The translations under genes were made by a program, and so were the position numbers. Positions 5,314 through 5,438 of a stretch of DNA of 5,438 bases are shown here, one piece after another. The notes under the pieces are model-generated. The model had not been told where the DNA came from, searched no databases, and worked only from the letters and a program-made list of their open reading frames with translations. Numbering within the stretch: position 1 is the stretch's first letter; each line of letters starts with the position of its first letter. Source of the stretch: UBA922 sp964571295 (GTDB taxonomy: Bacteria > Patescibacteriota > Patescibacteriia > Magasanikbacterales > UBA922); NCBI GenBank assembly GCA_964571295.1, contig CAZNAO010000041.1, positions 1-5,438 of the forward strand, in the 5' to 3' direction.

Positions 5314-5438
5314 ATGGACGCATTAACCTTTCACAAACAATATAAAGGTAAAATTGAAATAATATCGCGAGTTCCCGTAACCACCCGCGAAGAACTGAGC
5401 CTCGCCTACACCCCTGGTGTCGCTGAACCATGCAGAGA
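5314..5438 (+). CDS. Malic enzyme (malate oxidoreductase, decarboxylating), N-terminal fragment cut by window edge
   Basis: Cytosolic enzyme that converts malate to pyruvate and CO2 with reduction of NAD(P)+. Only 41 complete codons are visible. They carry a typical small bacterial malic enzyme N-terminus: FHKQYKGKIEI, then VPVTTREELSLAYTPGVAEP. The Tyr of YTPGVA (residue 32) is the conserved catalytic tyrosine region of the family. The ATG at 5314 puts these motifs at the usual distance from the start. There is no Shine-Dalgarno, and the last nonamer of the right repeat array ends one base before the ATG. No independent promoter was recognised between the S23-like gene and this start. Cofactor preference (NAD or NADP) cannot be judged from this part. 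Confidence 0.9.
   Translation, partial: MDALTFHKQYKGKIEIISRVPVTTREELSLAYTPGVAEPCR

Overview
The window is an ordinary bacterial chromosome segment, probably from a metagenome-derived assembly of a Candidate Phyla Radiation (Patescibacteria, Parcubacteria-like) organism. The lineage is an inference. It rests on the compact layout, mostly weak or absent Shine-Dalgarno sequences, an S23-type four-helix-bundle gene wrapped in short degenerate repeats, and the mix of gene families. UGA is a normal stop here: prfB is present and intact and itself ends in UGA, as does the manC-like gene, so the UGA-recoding lineages (Gracilibacteria, Absconditabacteria) are excluded. All genes are on the + strand.

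Layout: (1) 1-722 is the C-terminal part of groEL, closed by an intrinsic terminator at 738-767. (2) A compact promoter at 774-802 drives prfB (812-1918, peptide chain release factor 2), which has no programmed frameshift and looks nearly leaderless. (3) The gap 1919-2010 is filled by an inverted pair of degenerate 9-bp repeat arrays. (4) An apparent envelope operon follows: a BcrC-like PAP2 phosphatase (2011-2732), a manC-like sugar-1-phosphate nucleotidyltransferase (2744-3796) and mltG (3793-4824). The genes are 11 nt apart and then overlap by 4 nt. The PAP2 gene carries a 100-N scaffold gap flanked by a perfect 55-nt duplication, almost certainly an assembly artefact; collapsing it restores a normal 188-residue enzyme. 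(5) 4833-5312 is a repeat-bounded element: a left array of nonamers, an AT-rich S23/four-helix-bundle gene with its own strong ribosome binding site, and a right array in inverted orientation. (6) The first 41 codons of a malic enzyme run off the end at 5438.

The genes fall into protein quality control and translation (groEL, prfB), cell-envelope assembly (lipid-carrier recycling, nucleotide-sugar supply, glycan-strand cleavage) and carbon metabolism (malic enzyme). The most unusual feature is the pair of nonamer-array elements. One has no gene (1919-2006) and the other carries the S23 gene (4833-5312). They share unit sequence, arm orientation and inner boundary, and each sits flush between the stop codon of one gene and the start codon of the next. 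This resembles an ORF-bearing element and a gene-less relative.
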